Shown here piece by piece: positions 52,383 to 60,997 of a stretch of DNA of 64,000 nt. Source of the DNA: Myxococcales bacterium (GTDB lineage: Bacteria > Myxococcota_A > Polyangia > Polyangiales > Polyangiaceae); NCBI GenBank assembly GCA_016706225.1, contig JADJKB010000010.1:124001-188000 (forward strand). The letters run 5' to 3'. Under the pieces are notes generated by a model. That model did not search any database and had not been told where the DNA came from. It was given only the letters and a program-made list of their open reading frames with translations. Each line of letters opens with the position of its first letter. Position 1 is the stretch's first letter. The position numbers were made by a program, and so were the translations under genes.

Positions 52383-52683
52383 AAGCAGACAACGCTCGCG
52401 CTGAAGCGAGTGAGGAAGAACAAGGGTAGTCCCGGCATCGATGGGATGACGGTCGATGAGCTGCCCAACCATCTGCGCGCCCACTGGGCCGAGCTTCGCG
52501 AGCATTTGCTTTCGGGGACGTACCAGCCCGCGCCGGTGAAGCAGCGGCTCATCGAGAAACGAGGTGGTGGGGTGCGCGAACTCGGCATCCCGACCGTGCT
52601 CGACCGATTCATTCAGCAAGCCCTGTTGCAGGTCTTGCAGCCAAGATTCGACCCGAGCTTCTCGGAGCACAGCCACGGATTCC
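52383..52683 (+). pseudogene. Group II intron reverse transcriptase/maturase, N-terminal remnant
   Basis: About 100 codons match the beginning of group II intron maturases: LKRVRKNKGSPGIDGMTVDEL (RT0/RT1), LREHLLSGTYQPAPVKQ, EKRGGGVRELGIPTVLDRFIQQALLQVL and FDPSFSEHSHGF. Homology stops abruptly after HSHGF, before the YxDD active site, and there is no proper start codon. It is a dead fragment, not part of a full intron; no domain V hairpin is seen. The surrounding 52183-52984 stretch has no other gene. Confidence 0.85.
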
Positions 52684-52840
52684 CCCGCGCGACCGCCGGA
52701 TTTACGCCGCCTGAGCTTGGTCATCGGAGCTTCGCGGTCCGTTGCCCGCTCGCCCCGCTCGACGTCGCCTCAGATCCGGTTCTTGTACGTCGGCGCGCAG
52801 TTTCGATCCACGCTTCCTTCCCACGGTCGGTCGCCCTCCC

Positions 52841-52870
52841 GCAGTTGCGCTTCGCTTCGTTCGAGATGAC
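52841..52870 (-). repeat. Widespread GTCATCTCGAACGAAGCGAAG-type dispersed repeat, one copy
   Basis: On the minus strand GTCATCTCGAACGAAGCGAA followed by GCGCAACTGC. This family of short intergenic repeats, known across bacteria (often mistranslated as VISNEAKRN), is usually part of longer degenerate repeats. It lies between the reverse transcriptase remnant and the Cys-rich lipoprotein gene. Confidence 0.6.
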
Positions 52871-52920
52871 CGCCTTACGGCGGGACTTGCACCCGCAAGA
52901 CAGCGCCCATGCTGGGCGCA

Positions 52921-52960
52921 CAACGAAAACGCCCACCCGGCCGAAGCCGAGCGGGCGTTG
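52921..52960 (-). terminator. Intrinsic terminator of the Cys-rich lipoprotein gene
   Basis: On the minus strand AACGCCCGCTCGGC, loop ttc, GGCCGGGTGGGCGTT (52959-52929), with one bulge and then ttttcgttg. It lies 25 bp after the stop at 52985. Confidence 0.75.
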
Positions 52961-52984
52961 TCGCGCTCGTAGAAGGCGAAGGCC

Positions 52985-54187
52985 TCAGTCCGTGCTGGCG
53001 TCGGAGGTCCCGCCGCCGGTGCCGCCACCGCCGCCCGTGCCGGCGTCCGAAGCGGTGCAGCTGGGGATGCCCGGGTCGATGCCGCCGTCAGAGCCCTTCG
53101 GGTTGAAACAAGCACCCTTGCGCTTCACGAAGTTCTTGATGCTGGTTGCGTCCGCGCTGGTGCCAAAGTCGTGGCACTTGAGCCCCGGCGTCTTGCAGTC
53201 CGAGTCACAGTCGCAGAACTGGATGCAGAGGCCGAGATCGCCGACGCCGGGTCCGCCGTTGTCCGCCACGACGCTGCTCGCGTAGAGGCAATACGACGGC
53301 GCGGGACCGGTTCCGGACCAGCCGCAGGACGGGTTCGCACCGATGGTGCAGGCCGAACCGCAGCTGCGGAGGTCGTCACCGAAGTTGATGCAGACACCCT
53401 TGCAATCGCTGGTGCCGGCGTCTGGATCCGCGACCACACACGCCTCGCCGAGGTCTTTCCCGGTGAGCGCCTGCGAGGTGCAGAGTCCGCTCTGGGGATT
53501 GCACTTGAGCCCCGTGCCGCACTCCGTATCGCTGTTGCAGCGGGGGAGGCAGGCCGGGATCACCGTGTGGCACTTGTTGTCGTTCGCACAGGCCTCGCCC
53601 TTGGGGCAATCGTAGGCCGGCGCGGGCGTGCAGTCGCCCTTCACCTCGCTACCCAGGAGACCCGAGCAGGCGACGTCCGGACGGCCGTGGCACTTTTTCG
53701 GGTCGAACGCGCTCTGGGTTTCCGGGCCGAAGGTGCAGCCCTCCATGCAGTACGCCTTGCCGTTGTCGTAGCTCAGGCAGGCGACGTTCGCGCCGAACTG
53801 GCCACACACGGTCGCGTCCCCGGAGCACTCCGTGGAGCAATAGCCTTTGGCCGGGCCTTCCCCGTCCATTGCGCCGCCGTTCGGCAGCAAGCAGGTGAGG
53901 CCGGTGCCGCACTCTGCGTCCTTGGTGCACTTTGCGCCGAGCTTGGTCTGCGTCGTTGCGCCACCCGTGCCGGCCGTGCCGCCTGCGCCACCGGTCACGC
54001 TGCCGCCAGCGCCACCTGCGCCGCCCGCGCCACCGACGATGTTGCCACCGCCGCCGCCTGCGCCACCCACGGTGCCTGCGCCGGTGCCGCCACCGCCGCC
54101 GCTATCGCTGCTACTGCAAGCGAACGTCGAGCCGCCGAGTGCGGCAGCAAACAAACCCAAACCCAACCAAGGAATATATCGTTTCAT
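52985..54187 (-). CDS. Cys-rich lipoprotein with Gly-rich linkers
   Basis: A 400-residue exported protein with lipobox GSTFAC (Cys at about residue 24), a GGAGG-type linker (about 30-75), then a domain with ~30 Cys. Units such as CTKDAECGTGLTCLLPNG and CNSDTECGTGLKCNPQSGLC recur; they resemble the Cys-rich modules (Dickkopf/EGF-like) of myxobacterial surface proteins. The C-terminus again is Gly/Thr rich. Its role is unknown, but disulfide-stabilised surface binding is likely. AGGAGG precedes the ATG at 54187. Confidence 0.82.
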   Translation of the reverse strand: MKRYIPWLGLGLFAAALGGSTFACSSSDSGGGGGTGAGTVGGAGGGGGNIVGGAGGAGGAGGSVTGGAGGTAGTGGATTQTKLGAKCTKDAECGTGLTCLLPNGGAMDGEGPAKGYCSTECSGDATVCGQFGANVACLSYDNGKAYCMEGCTFGPETQSAFDPKKCHGRPDVACSGLLGSEVKGDCTPAPAYDCPKGEACANDNKCHTVIPACLPRCNSDTECGTGLKCNPQSGLCTSQALTGKDLGEACVVADPDAGTSDCKGVCINFGDDLRSCGSACTIGANPSCGWSGTGPAPSYCLYASSVVADNGGPGVGDLGLCIQFCDCDSDCKTPGLKCHDFGTSADATSIKNFVKRKGACFNPKGSDGGIDPGIPSCTASDAGTGGGGGTGGGTSDASTD

Positions 54188-54307
54188 GGCGTCCCGAAGC
54201 CTCCTAGAGCGTAATCCAGCGGCGGTTCGCTTAGCACGGCCCGCCGAACCCACCAAGCCTTACTTCCCGAATCCCGTCGCGCAACCCGCGTTGTCGATTT
54301 GCAACAA

Positions 54308-54339
54308 TGCGTCAGCCGCGCACGGCAGTGGTTGACGCA
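54308..54339. promoter_or_regulatory. Spaced inverted repeat TGCGTCA-N18-TGACGCA
   Basis: TGCGTCA (54308-54314) and its complement TGACGCA (54333-54339) lie in the divergent gap between the Cys-rich lipoprotein and glycerate kinase. It could be an operator or a looped hairpin. Confidence 0.35.
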
Positions 54340-54426
54340 CGGGTTCGACGGCGTTGCCCTCGGGGCTATTCTGGTTGGGCGAAAAGACTCCCGGTTCGCC
54401 CGAGAAACGCCGAGGAACACGCGAAA

Positions 54427-55539
54427 ATGAGGGTGCTGGTCGCGCCGGACAAGCTGAAGGGCTGCCTGACCTCCGTCGAGGCCGCCGCGGCCCTAGCTCG
54501 GGGCGCAGGCCGAGTCCCCGACGTGACGACTGACCTCTTGCCCCTGGCTGACGGAGGTGAAGGGACGCTGGACGTACTGCGTGGCGCGCTGGGTGGGAGT
54601 GTCCACCAAGTGCAGGTCATGGACGCCCTGGGGACCGCCACGGTCGCACGTTTGGGGTTCTTGGGCGCTGGCGGAACCGCGCTCGTGGAGAGCGCCGAGG
54701 CGGTCGGTCTCGCGCGTCTCGGCGGGCAACCACGCAGTGTGCTCGAGAGCACCAGCTACGGGGTCGGGCAGCTGATTGTCGCGGCGCTCGATGCCGGCGT
54801 CGCGCGAGTCATCGTTGCGCTCGGTGGTAGCGCGACCAACGACGGTGGCCTCGGAGCGCTGCAGGCGCTCGGTCTCGAGATTGAAGGAGTCACGCCACCG
54901 TTTCGTGCGCGTGATCTCTTCGACCTCGGAGCAATCGATCGTGGACGCATCGATCCACGGCTCGCACGCGTCGAGCTCGTTGCCCTCGCTGACGTCGCAA
55001 GCCCACTCACGGGTGAGCGCGGCGCGTCACTGGTGTTCGGACCTCAGAAGGGCGCGACGGCCAGCGAGGCTCGACGACTCGACGACGCGCTCGTGCTGCT
55101 TGCCCGGCGCTTCGACGCCGATCCGTCCGGCTTCGGTATGGGAGCCGCGGGCGGGCTCGGTTTTGCGCTCGCAGTGCTCGGCGGCGCGCGCGTGGTCGGT
55201 GGAGGCAACTACGTGCTGGACGCGGTGGGTTTCGACACGCAAGTGGCGCAAACCGATCTGGTGCTCACCGCCGAGGGCTCTCTGGATGCGCAGACGCTCA
55301 CCGGCAAGCTCCTGTCGCAGCTCGGCAGGCGAGCGCAGCGCTTCGGCGTACCGGTGATCGTGATCGCCGGCCGGCTGGAAGTTCCGGCACAAGAGCTGGC
55401 AAATCACGGCTTCTTTGCCGCCGTCCCCCTGTCCGAACCAGCCCTGGAACTGGCCGAATCAATCCGTCACGCCCCCGAGCTCTTGGCGGCGAGAGCAGAA
55501 GAGTGCGTCGGCACCTACAAAACAGCGACGGACCGCTGA
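54427..55539 (+). CDS. Glycerate kinase (GlxK/GarK family)
   Basis: A 370-residue glycerate kinase type I: MRVLVAPDKLKGCLTSVEAA, LADGGEGTLDVL, ESTSYGVGQLI, LGGSATNDGGLGALQALG and GASLVFGPQKGATASE, with GMGAAGGLGFAL near the C-terminus. It phosphorylates D-glycerate to 2-phosphoglycerate in glyoxylate or glucarate breakdown. No glyoxylate or tartronate genes are adjacent. The start ATG at 54427 follows GGAAC-ACGCGAAA without a strong ribosome site. Confidence 0.93.
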   Translation: MRVLVAPDKLKGCLTSVEAAAALARGAGRVPDVTTDLLPLADGGEGTLDVLRGALGGSVHQVQVMDALGTATVARLGFLGAGGTALVESAEAVGLARLGGQPRSVLESTSYGVGQLIVAALDAGVARVIVALGGSATNDGGLGALQALGLEIEGVTPPFRARDLFDLGAIDRGRIDPRLARVELVALADVASPLTGERGASLVFGPQKGATASEARRLDDALVLLARRFDADPSGFGMGAAGGLGFALAVLGGARVVGGGNYVLDAVGFDTQVAQTDLVLTAEGSLDAQTLTGKLLSQLGRRAQRFGVPVIVIAGRLEVPAQELANHGFFAAVPLSEPALELAESIRHAPELLAARAEECVGTYKTATDR

Positions 55540-55560
55540 GGGGCCGGCCGCGTCACTCGC

Positions 55561-55995
55561 TCAGGCCACGGAGCCGCGCGCTCGGCGCGGGCGCGGACGT
55601 GAGCTCTCGTTGATGAACGGCCGCTTCCGCACCCCCCGCGAGACCATGACGGGTGGAGCCAAGACGGCGCTGGGCTCGATGCTGAACACGAACTCTCGCG
55701 TCGCCACGACGTTCCCAGCACCATCCTCGGCCACGACCTGGTATCGCACGTCGGCTCCGCGTTCGAAGCGCCCGAGGTCGATCTCCCAATAGCTGTTGGG
55801 CCCCTCGTTCCGAACCCAGCGCCCCTTGCGAGTGTCCTGGGTTCGGCGACCAGCACGGCTCCTGACCTCGCCGGTCGCCCAGACGGTTTGACCCAGCTCG
55901 ATTGGCCACGTGCCGACATGAACGACCACGGGTTCACCCGCGGTCGCGCGCTCGGGGCGGCGCGGCGTGTCGATTTCGAGATGCCAGACGTGCAT
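55561..55995 (-). CDS. Small beta-sandwich-like protein, unknown
   Basis: A 144-residue protein. Strands such as WHLEIDTPRRPERATAGEPVVVHVGTW, WEIDLGRF, DVRYQVVAEDGAGNVVATREFVFSIE suggest an immunoglobulin- or Fn3-like fold, followed by a basic tail. No signal is seen. The ATG at 55995 is used here; an upstream GTG at 56022 overlaps the Hsp20 stop as GTGA, so it is in operon with Hsp20 either way. Its role may be linked to stress. Confidence 0.6.
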   Translation of the reverse strand: MHVWHLEIDTPRRPERATAGEPVVVHVGTWPIELGQTVWATGEVRSRAGRRTQDTRKGRWVRNEGPNSYWEIDLGRFERGADVRYQVVAEDGAGNVVATREFVFSIEPSAVLAPPVMVSRGVRKRPFINESSRPRPRRARGSVA

Positions 55996-56018
55996 GGGCC
56001 TCCGGTCCTCCGATTGCT

Positions 56019-56492
56019 TCACTTCGCCTTCACGTCCACACGCATGGGCTGGGCTTCGGGCCGCTTCGGCAGCGTGACCGTCAACACACCGTCCTCGAGA
56101 GAGGCGCCAATGTGTTCCTTGTCCGCGCCCTCCGGCAGCGTGAACGAGCGGGCGAAGGTGCCGTAGGAGCGTTCATACGCGTAGAACGTGTCACCGCGTT
56201 CGGTCTTCTCGGCGTCGCGTTTGCCGGTGATGGTGAGCCGATTCTGGGTCAGCTTCACATCGACGTCCCCGGCCTTGATGCCCGGGAGATCGGCCTTGAA
56301 CACGAAGGCGTCCTTGGTCTCTTTGACCTCGAAGGCCGCCGCAAACCCCAGCTCTTCTCCGAACCAACGCGGAGCCATCTCGCCGAATGGATCCCAGCGC
56401 AGCACGTCTCGCATGGTGCGCAGCGGATCCCACTCGCGCTCGGTGCGCGCCGCCTTGGCACGAGGTTCCGTGTGAACCGCGATATTTGCCAT
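56019..56492 (-). CDS. Hsp20/alpha-crystallin small heat-shock protein
   Basis: A 157-residue Hsp20. The alpha-crystallin domain (about 50-145) shows AFVFKADLPGIKAGDVDVKL, NRLTITGKRDAEKTE, and the C-terminal ASLEDGVLTVTLPK. These holdases bind unfolding proteins and form oligomers. A strong ribosome site (AGAGGAGG) precedes the ATG and a sigma-54-type promoter is at 56546-56532. The downstream gene at 55561-55995 is likely co-transcribed. Confidence 0.95.
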   Translation of the reverse strand: MANIAVHTEPRAKAARTEREWDPLRTMRDVLRWDPFGEMAPRWFGEELGFAAAFEVKETKDAFVFKADLPGIKAGDVDVKLTQNRLTITGKRDAEKTERGDTFYAYERSYGTFARSFTLPEGADKEHIGASLEDGVLTVTLPKRPEAQPMRVDVKAK

Positions 56493-56531
56493 GACGATTT
56501 CCTCCTCTCGATGGACCAAGAGTGAACCGAC

Positions 56532-56546
56532 GCAAACAGCGTTCCA
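56532..56546 (-). promoter_or_regulatory. Sigma-54 promoter for hsp20
   Basis: On the minus strand TGGAACG-CTGT-TTGC. The GG (-24) and GC (-12) doublets are exactly 10 nt apart and TTGC is exact; only one base of TGGCACG differs. The start would lie ~28 nt before the hsp20 ATG. Confidence 0.62.
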
Positions 56547-56716
56547 GCTTTCCGCGGCGCGGATCCTGGCGTTTTCTCGGTGTCCCGAGCGCGGGGCTCC
56601 GGCAAGGGCTGCGTCCCATGCCTGCCAGTCGGCAGCCGTTGCGCGGCCGCGCTCGAAGAAGCCGCAGATTCGGCGAGCACGCAGCGGGCACGCACGATGC
56701 ACAAACATCACCCGTC

Positions 56717-57133
56717 ATGCGCATCCCTACCCTGCTCGGTTTGTGCGCACTCCTCGGAGCGTGCGCCTCCGCCACGGGCACGGCCTCGCCCGCGAGACCC
56801 GCCCAAGAGCCCCTCCACTCTGCGGCCGCCATCGACGGCGAGGTGCTGGGCGTGGACCGCGTGCCCCCTTCCGACAAACTGGCCTCGGGAGTCGTGCTGC
56901 GCGTGCAACCCGGCTCGAGCGCCGCAGTGGTCATAGATCTGGCCCCGGACTGGTACCTGGACGCTCACGGACTACGGTTTGCGCCCGCCGAGCGGGTCCA
57001 CGTCGAGGGGTCTCGCGTGCAGAAAAAGGGCGGCGTCGTGATCTATGCCACGCGCGTTCGCAAGGGCACACAGACGCTGGAGCTCCGGCACCCGGACTCG
57101 GGCGCGCCGCTCTGGGGTGAGCCCCCGCGCTAG
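56717..57133 (+). CDS. Small lipoprotein, unknown
   Basis: A 138-residue lipoprotein (lipobox ALLGAC, Cys at about residue 16). The mature part is short and beta-rich (GEVLGVDRVPPSDKLASGVVLRVQPG, VVIDLAPDWYLDAHGLRF, HVEGSRVQKKGGVVIYATRV) ending in PLWGEPPR. I do not recognise the fold; it may bind a small ligand. Its stop overlaps that of the convergent AAA_28 gene by 3 nt. Confidence 0.7.
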   Translation: MRIPTLLGLCALLGACASATGTASPARPAQEPLHSAAAIDGEVLGVDRVPPSDKLASGVVLRVQPGSSAAVVIDLAPDWYLDAHGLRFAPAERVHVEGSRVQKKGGVVIYATRVRKGTQTLELRHPDSGAPLWGEPPR

Positions 57134-57729
57134 CCTGCTCGCGAACCGTCCGCTTGGGCGACGATGCTCTGGAGAATCGCCAGGCCCATGCCGATCTTCG
57201 CGAAGAAGCTGGAGTTGTGCGGGACGAGGAAGAACCGCGGGTGGGCCGACCAGATCTCGCGGAGCTTCTGATCGAGCGCGCGCGCCTCTGCCGCCGATTC
57301 GATCCGGGCCGGGTTGCCCCCCTCGATGGTCAGATCCCCGGCGGCGGCGGTTTCGAAGAAGACCACCGCGTCGTAGCGCGCGAGCTCCGCCTGACGCGTC
57401 GTGTTCATCGCTGTGAAGAATGCCTCGGTGTCGCCCGGCCAGTAGGCGGCGCCATCGAGCGTTCCGCGGTCACACAGCAGCACCCGCCCCGGGAAAGCGG
57501 CGCTCTGTACCGCCTCGAGGTTGCTCTGAACGTGAAAGATCGCTCGCTGTGCGGCGCGTCGAGCCTCGGGCTCTTCGACCCGAGGAAACCCCCCGTTGAA
57601 CATGATGGTCGCACTTTCGGGCACGACGACCACGCGTTCACCGAGCTCACGCCGGAACAGATCTGCGGCGGTGGTCTTGCCGCCCCCCGGACCGCCGGTC
57701 AGCACCAACCTCATCTGGCTTCGCTCCAT
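57130..57729 (-). CDS. AAA_28-type P-loop ATPase (NadR/TTD14-like kinase domain)
   Basis: A 199-residue P-loop protein. LVLTGGPGGGKTTAADLF is the Walker A, VVVVPESAT a conserved early segment, and VLLCDRGTLDGAAYW the Walker B (Asp-Arg-Gly). This matches AAA_28 / TTD14, related to the ribosylnicotinamide kinase end of NadR; the family may phosphorylate or bind nucleotides. No partner domain is present. Part of the minus-strand stress cluster. Confidence 0.83.
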   Translation of the reverse strand: MERSQMRLVLTGGPGGGKTTAADLFRRELGERVVVVPESATIMFNGGFPRVEEPEARRAAQRAIFHVQSNLEAVQSAAFPGRVLLCDRGTLDGAAYWPGDTEAFFTAMNTTRQAELARYDAVVFFETAAAGDLTIEGGNPARIESAAEARALDQKLREIWSAHPRFFLVPHNSSFFAKIGMGLAILQSIVAQADGSRAG

Positions 57730-57774
57730 GTTGGACGTCCCGTCCCATTCCGTGCCCGGGCTCCGCGGTCGGGC

Positions 57775-58248
57775 TCAGTCCGCCGACTCGCGTCGCGCCG
57801 GCACGGTGATGACGGGCAGCCTGGAGTTTCGCACGATCTTTTCCGCGACGCTTCCCAGAACAAAATGTTTCACCCCGCCCCGCCCGTGCGTCCCCATCAC
57901 GAGCAGGTCGAACTCACCGGATTCGAGATCCTCCAAAATTCTTTTGGCCGCCTCCCCGCTCTCCACGCGGGTCGTGACTCGCAGGCCCTTCGGCAGCGCG
58001 GACGCCGCCAAGAACTGTCGCATCTCGGTCTCGGCGTTGTCCCGGATCACGTCACCCAGCTTGCGCAGCTTGCCGTCGCGTCCCTTCACCTTCAGATCGG
58101 GCGGAGCGTGCGGCATACACTCCCACACGTGGACCACGGTCAGCGAGCCGCCGAGCTTGCTGGCGATCTCCGCGGCGAACGCCAAGACCTCGCGGCTTGG
58201 TTCGGAGTAGTCGACGGGAACGAGGATGCGCTTCACTCCCAGCATCAT
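57775..58248 (-). CDS. Universal stress protein UspA family
   Basis: A 157-residue UspA-fold protein, with KRILVPVDYSEPSREVL at the start and the ATP-binding motif GTHGRGGVKHFVLGSVAEKIVRNSRLPVITV (G-x2-G-x9-G-S) at the end. Starts at one of two adjacent ATGs (58248 or 58245). It lies 55 bp after the CoA-transferase-GNAT gene and likely shares its transcript. Confidence 0.92.
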   Translation of the reverse strand: MMLGVKRILVPVDYSEPSREVLAFAAEIASKLGGSLTVVHVWECMPHAPPDLKVKGRDGKLRKLGDVIRDNAETEMRQFLAASALPKGLRVTTRVESGEAAKRILEDLESGEFDLLVMGTHGRGGVKHFVLGSVAEKIVRNSRLPVITVPARRESAD

Positions 58249-58303
58249 GCCAAATTTGGGCACGGCCCGCGAGCTTCTCCGCCCTCCGCCGCGAGCCAAT
58301 GGA

Positions 58304-60217
58304 TTAGTGCCCCGGGAGCTTCCGCTTCGACTCGGGTGGCAGGCTATGGCGAGGCGCTTCGGTCGCGACTGGCTCCGGGTAGTGCATCTCGACGGAGTAA
58401 ACGCCCGAGTCCAACGTCGTACGCACCCGGAGCCCGCTCTTGTTGAAGACGCCGAGCATCTTCGCGTTGGTCGGATGCACGGTGGCCGTGAAACCCGCGA
58501 GCCCCCTCGCCTTGCCGATCTCCGCCATGCGGCGCATCAACAGCGTGCCCGTGCCTTTGCCCTGGAACTCGTCCCGGACGACGAACGCGATGTCGGCGAA
58601 ACCCGTGGCCGGGTCGACGTCGTAACGCGCCACCGCCAGGATGTCCGGTGCCGGCCCCGCCTCGTCGCACAGCACCAGCGCCATGTTGTTGGCGTAGTCG
58701 AGGTTCACCAGGTCCAGCATCTCCTCGTAGGAGTGGCTCTTTTTGTGCTGCAAGAAGCGCAGGTAGGTCGACTCGTCCGAGAGGCGATAGAGCAGATCTT
58801 GTAGCGTCTCGAGATCTGCCGCGCGAACCGGGCGCAGCTTCAGGCGTTTGCCTCCGATTTCGACCCAGCTCTCCTCCTCCCAGGGATACCGCGCACGCGA
58901 GGCAACCTGGCTCGCAAACACGTAGTGCCGCGCCTTCGCGGCATCGAGCAGCTCACCCCGGAAATCTGGGTGGGCAATCTCGACCAGAGCCGTCGCGCGC
59001 TCGCGAATGCTCTTGCCCCAGAGATCGGCGACCCCGAACTCCGTGACCACGAAATGCACGTCGCCGCGGCTGGTGACGATGCCCGCGCCTTGCTCGAACA
59101 CGGCCTGGATGCGGCTCATCTGGCCGTCTTTTGCCGTGGCCGGCAGGGCGATGATGGGTTTGCCACCGCGACTGCGCGCCGCGCCGCGGATGAAGTCGAC
59201 CTGGCCGCCGATGCCGCTGAAGAAACGGCCCATCAAGGTGTCGGCCGCGACCTGCCCCGTGAGATCGACGCCGAGCGCGCTGTTGATGGCGATCATGTTG
59301 TCGTGCTGAGCGATCACGAACGGATCGTTGGTGAAGTCGCTCGGCCGCAGCTCGACCGCCGGGTTGTCGTGGATCCAGTCGTAGAGACGCTGGGTCCCCA
59401 TGGCAAAAGAGGTCACGATCTTTCCCGGCAGCAGCGTCTTCTTGCGACCGGTCACCACGCCGGCTTCGACCAGGTCCATCACGCTGTCCGACAACATCTC
59501 GGTGTGAACACCCAGGTCTCGGCGCTCACGCAGCGCCTCGGTCACGGCGTGAGGAATGCGCCCGATCCCCGTCTGCAGCGTGGCCCCGTCGGGGATCAGA
59601 CTCGCCACGTTCCGCCCGATGGCGCGGCAGACGTCATCGAGCGGCTCGACCGCGAGCTGGTGCAGAGGCGCGTCCACGGGCACCAGGCGGTCGATGCGGG
59701 ACACGGGCACGAACGAATCCCCGAGCGTCCGCGGCATACGCGGGTTGACCTCGGCGATCACCAGATCGGCGGAGTCCACCGCGGCGCGCACGATGTCGAC
59801 CGCCACACCCAAGCTGACGTAGCCGTGGGCGTCCGGTGGCGAGACCTGCACCAGCACGACATCGATGCGGACTCGCCGGCTACGGATCAGGCTCGGGATC
59901 TCCGACAGGAACACGGGCATGAAGTCCGCGCGCCCCTGGTGGACTGCCTCCCGGACATTTTGCCCGATGAAGAACGCCGTGTGACGGAAGCGGTGCTGGA
60001 GGCCGGGCGCGACGTAGGGCGCCGGGCCGAGCGTCAACAGGTGAACGATCTCGTTATCGGACAGGTGGTCGCCTTGCTCGACCAACGCCTGAACCAGGGT
60101 CGCTGGCTCAGCGGCCCCGGAGCCAATCAAGATGCGGCGCCCCCGATGAATCAGCCTCACGGCCTCGCCCGCGCTCGCGAGTTTGTCCGCGTAGCGCGCC
60201 TGCCAACCAGTGTTCAT
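58304..60217 (-). CDS. Acetyl-CoA hydrolase/transferase fused to a GNAT acetyltransferase
   Basis: A 637-residue two-domain protein. The first ~440 residues are a class I CoA-transferase/acetyl-CoA hydrolase: SGAAEPATLVQAL, SPPDAHGYVSLGV, ATLQTGIGRIPHAV, HTEMLSDSVMDLV, and VVTEFGVADLWGKS, with candidate catalytic Glu in VVTEFG. The last ~150 residues are a GNAT domain (KLRPVRAADLETLQDLLYRLS, FVVRDEFQGKGTGTLLMRRM, VHPTNAKMLGVF). It may move acetate in and out of CoA and acetylate proteins. It lies between two universal stress protein genes. Confidence 0.93.
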   Translation of the reverse strand: MNTGWQARYADKLASAGEAVRLIHRGRRILIGSGAAEPATLVQALVEQGDHLSDNEIVHLLTLGPAPYVAPGLQHRFRHTAFFIGQNVREAVHQGRADFMPVFLSEIPSLIRSRRVRIDVVLVQVSPPDAHGYVSLGVAVDIVRAAVDSADLVIAEVNPRMPRTLGDSFVPVSRIDRLVPVDAPLHQLAVEPLDDVCRAIGRNVASLIPDGATLQTGIGRIPHAVTEALRERRDLGVHTEMLSDSVMDLVEAGVVTGRKKTLLPGKIVTSFAMGTQRLYDWIHDNPAVELRPSDFTNDPFVIAQHDNMIAINSALGVDLTGQVAADTLMGRFFSGIGGQVDFIRGAARSRGGKPIIALPATAKDGQMSRIQAVFEQGAGIVTSRGDVHFVVTEFGVADLWGKSIRERATALVEIAHPDFRGELLDAAKARHYVFASQVASRARYPWEEESWVEIGGKRLKLRPVRAADLETLQDLLYRLSDESTYLRFLQHKKSHSYEEMLDLVNLDYANNMALVLCDEAGPAPDILAVARYDVDPATGFADIAFVVRDEFQGKGTGTLLMRRMAEIGKARGLAGFTATVHPTNAKMLGVFNKSGLRVRTTLDSGVYSVEMHYPEPVATEAPRHSLPPESKRKLPGH

Positions 60218-60288
60218 GACTCGATGTGTCTCCCGCGCACGGAGATCCGCGCGTGCTGGATGCGAGGATTTGGCGACCTGAGCGCCGG

Positions 60289-60954
60289 TCAGTCGTTGGA
60301 GCCCAGCCCCGGCAAGCCCTCGCGCGTGGCGCTCATCCGCCCGACGAGGTGGTAGGTGTGTCGGCGCCCGTGCCGCTCGCTGTGACGCGAACACCAGAGC
60401 TCGTCGCCGTTGCTCTCCCCGCGGATCCGCACACACTCCGGACAGGGCGGCTCGATCTGCGGGATGGGACCCGACTCCGGCGGCCGCACGACGAGCGTGG
60501 CGCAGGGGGACAGACGCACGACGCCCTCGGCGACCGAGCCGAGCAGCAGCCGCCGCACACCGCGCCGCCCGTGTGTGCCGACGATGACCAGCTCGGCCTC
60601 GAGATCCGACGCCAGCTGCGCGATCTCTTCGGCGGGTGCGTCCAGCCGGATGTGCGTGACGGCGCGAGTGAAGGTCCCAAGCTCCGGCTCGGTCCGCGAC
60701 TCCACGAACTTCGCGAGCTTGCCCTCCACGTAGGTCTTCAGCTTCTGGCTCGCCTCGTCCATGCTGGCCGTCACCACTTCGGTGCCGGTGTCGAGGTGGA
60801 CCAGCGGCCCCAAGCTGCGCGCGACGTAGATGACGTGGACCTCTCCATTTTCCTCCCGGCTCGCCAGCGCAAAGGCTCGCTCGAGCGCTACGTCCCCGAT
60901 CGGCGAAAAATCAATCCCAACGACGATGACGTGGGGTTTTTTCTGGCTGGTCAT
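60289..60954 (-). CDS. Universal stress protein with Cys/His C-terminal extension
   Basis: A 221-residue UspA-family protein (HVIVVGIDFSPIGDVAL start; GTHGRRGVRRLLLGSVAEGVVRLSPCATLVV). A ~55-residue extension holds CPECVRIRG and WCSRHSERHGRRHTYH, a possible metal-binding patch. A GAGGAG lies 8 nt before the ATG and a very good sigma-54 promoter at 61013-60998. This links it to the hsp20 promoter. Confidence 0.9.
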   Translation of the reverse strand: MTSQKKPHVIVVGIDFSPIGDVALERAFALASREENGEVHVIYVARSLGPLVHLDTGTEVVTASMDEASQKLKTYVEGKLAKFVESRTEPELGTFTRAVTHIRLDAPAEEIAQLASDLEAELVIVGTHGRRGVRRLLLGSVAEGVVRLSPCATLVVRPPESGPIPQIEPPCPECVRIRGESNGDELWCSRHSERHGRRHTYHLVGRMSATREGLPGLGSND

Positions 60955-60997
60955 GACAAAATCTCCTCTACGGTCGGAGCCTGACGCTCGAACACGT

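Noticed and set aside
52383..52683. Functional retroelement or defence reverse transcriptase
   Set aside because: Only the first ~100 codons remain, without the YxDD catalytic motif, so it is a dead fragment.
51591..52724. 377-residue minus frame opposite fxsA and the intron remnant
   Set aside because: Low-complexity Arg/Pro/Ala composition; the plus strand carries recognisable FxsA and maturase motifs instead.
58925..60355. 476-residue frame antisense to the CoA-transferase-GNAT gene
   Set aside because: His/Arg/Asp-rich translation with no domain, opposite a gene with clear motifs; a shadow of high third-position GC.
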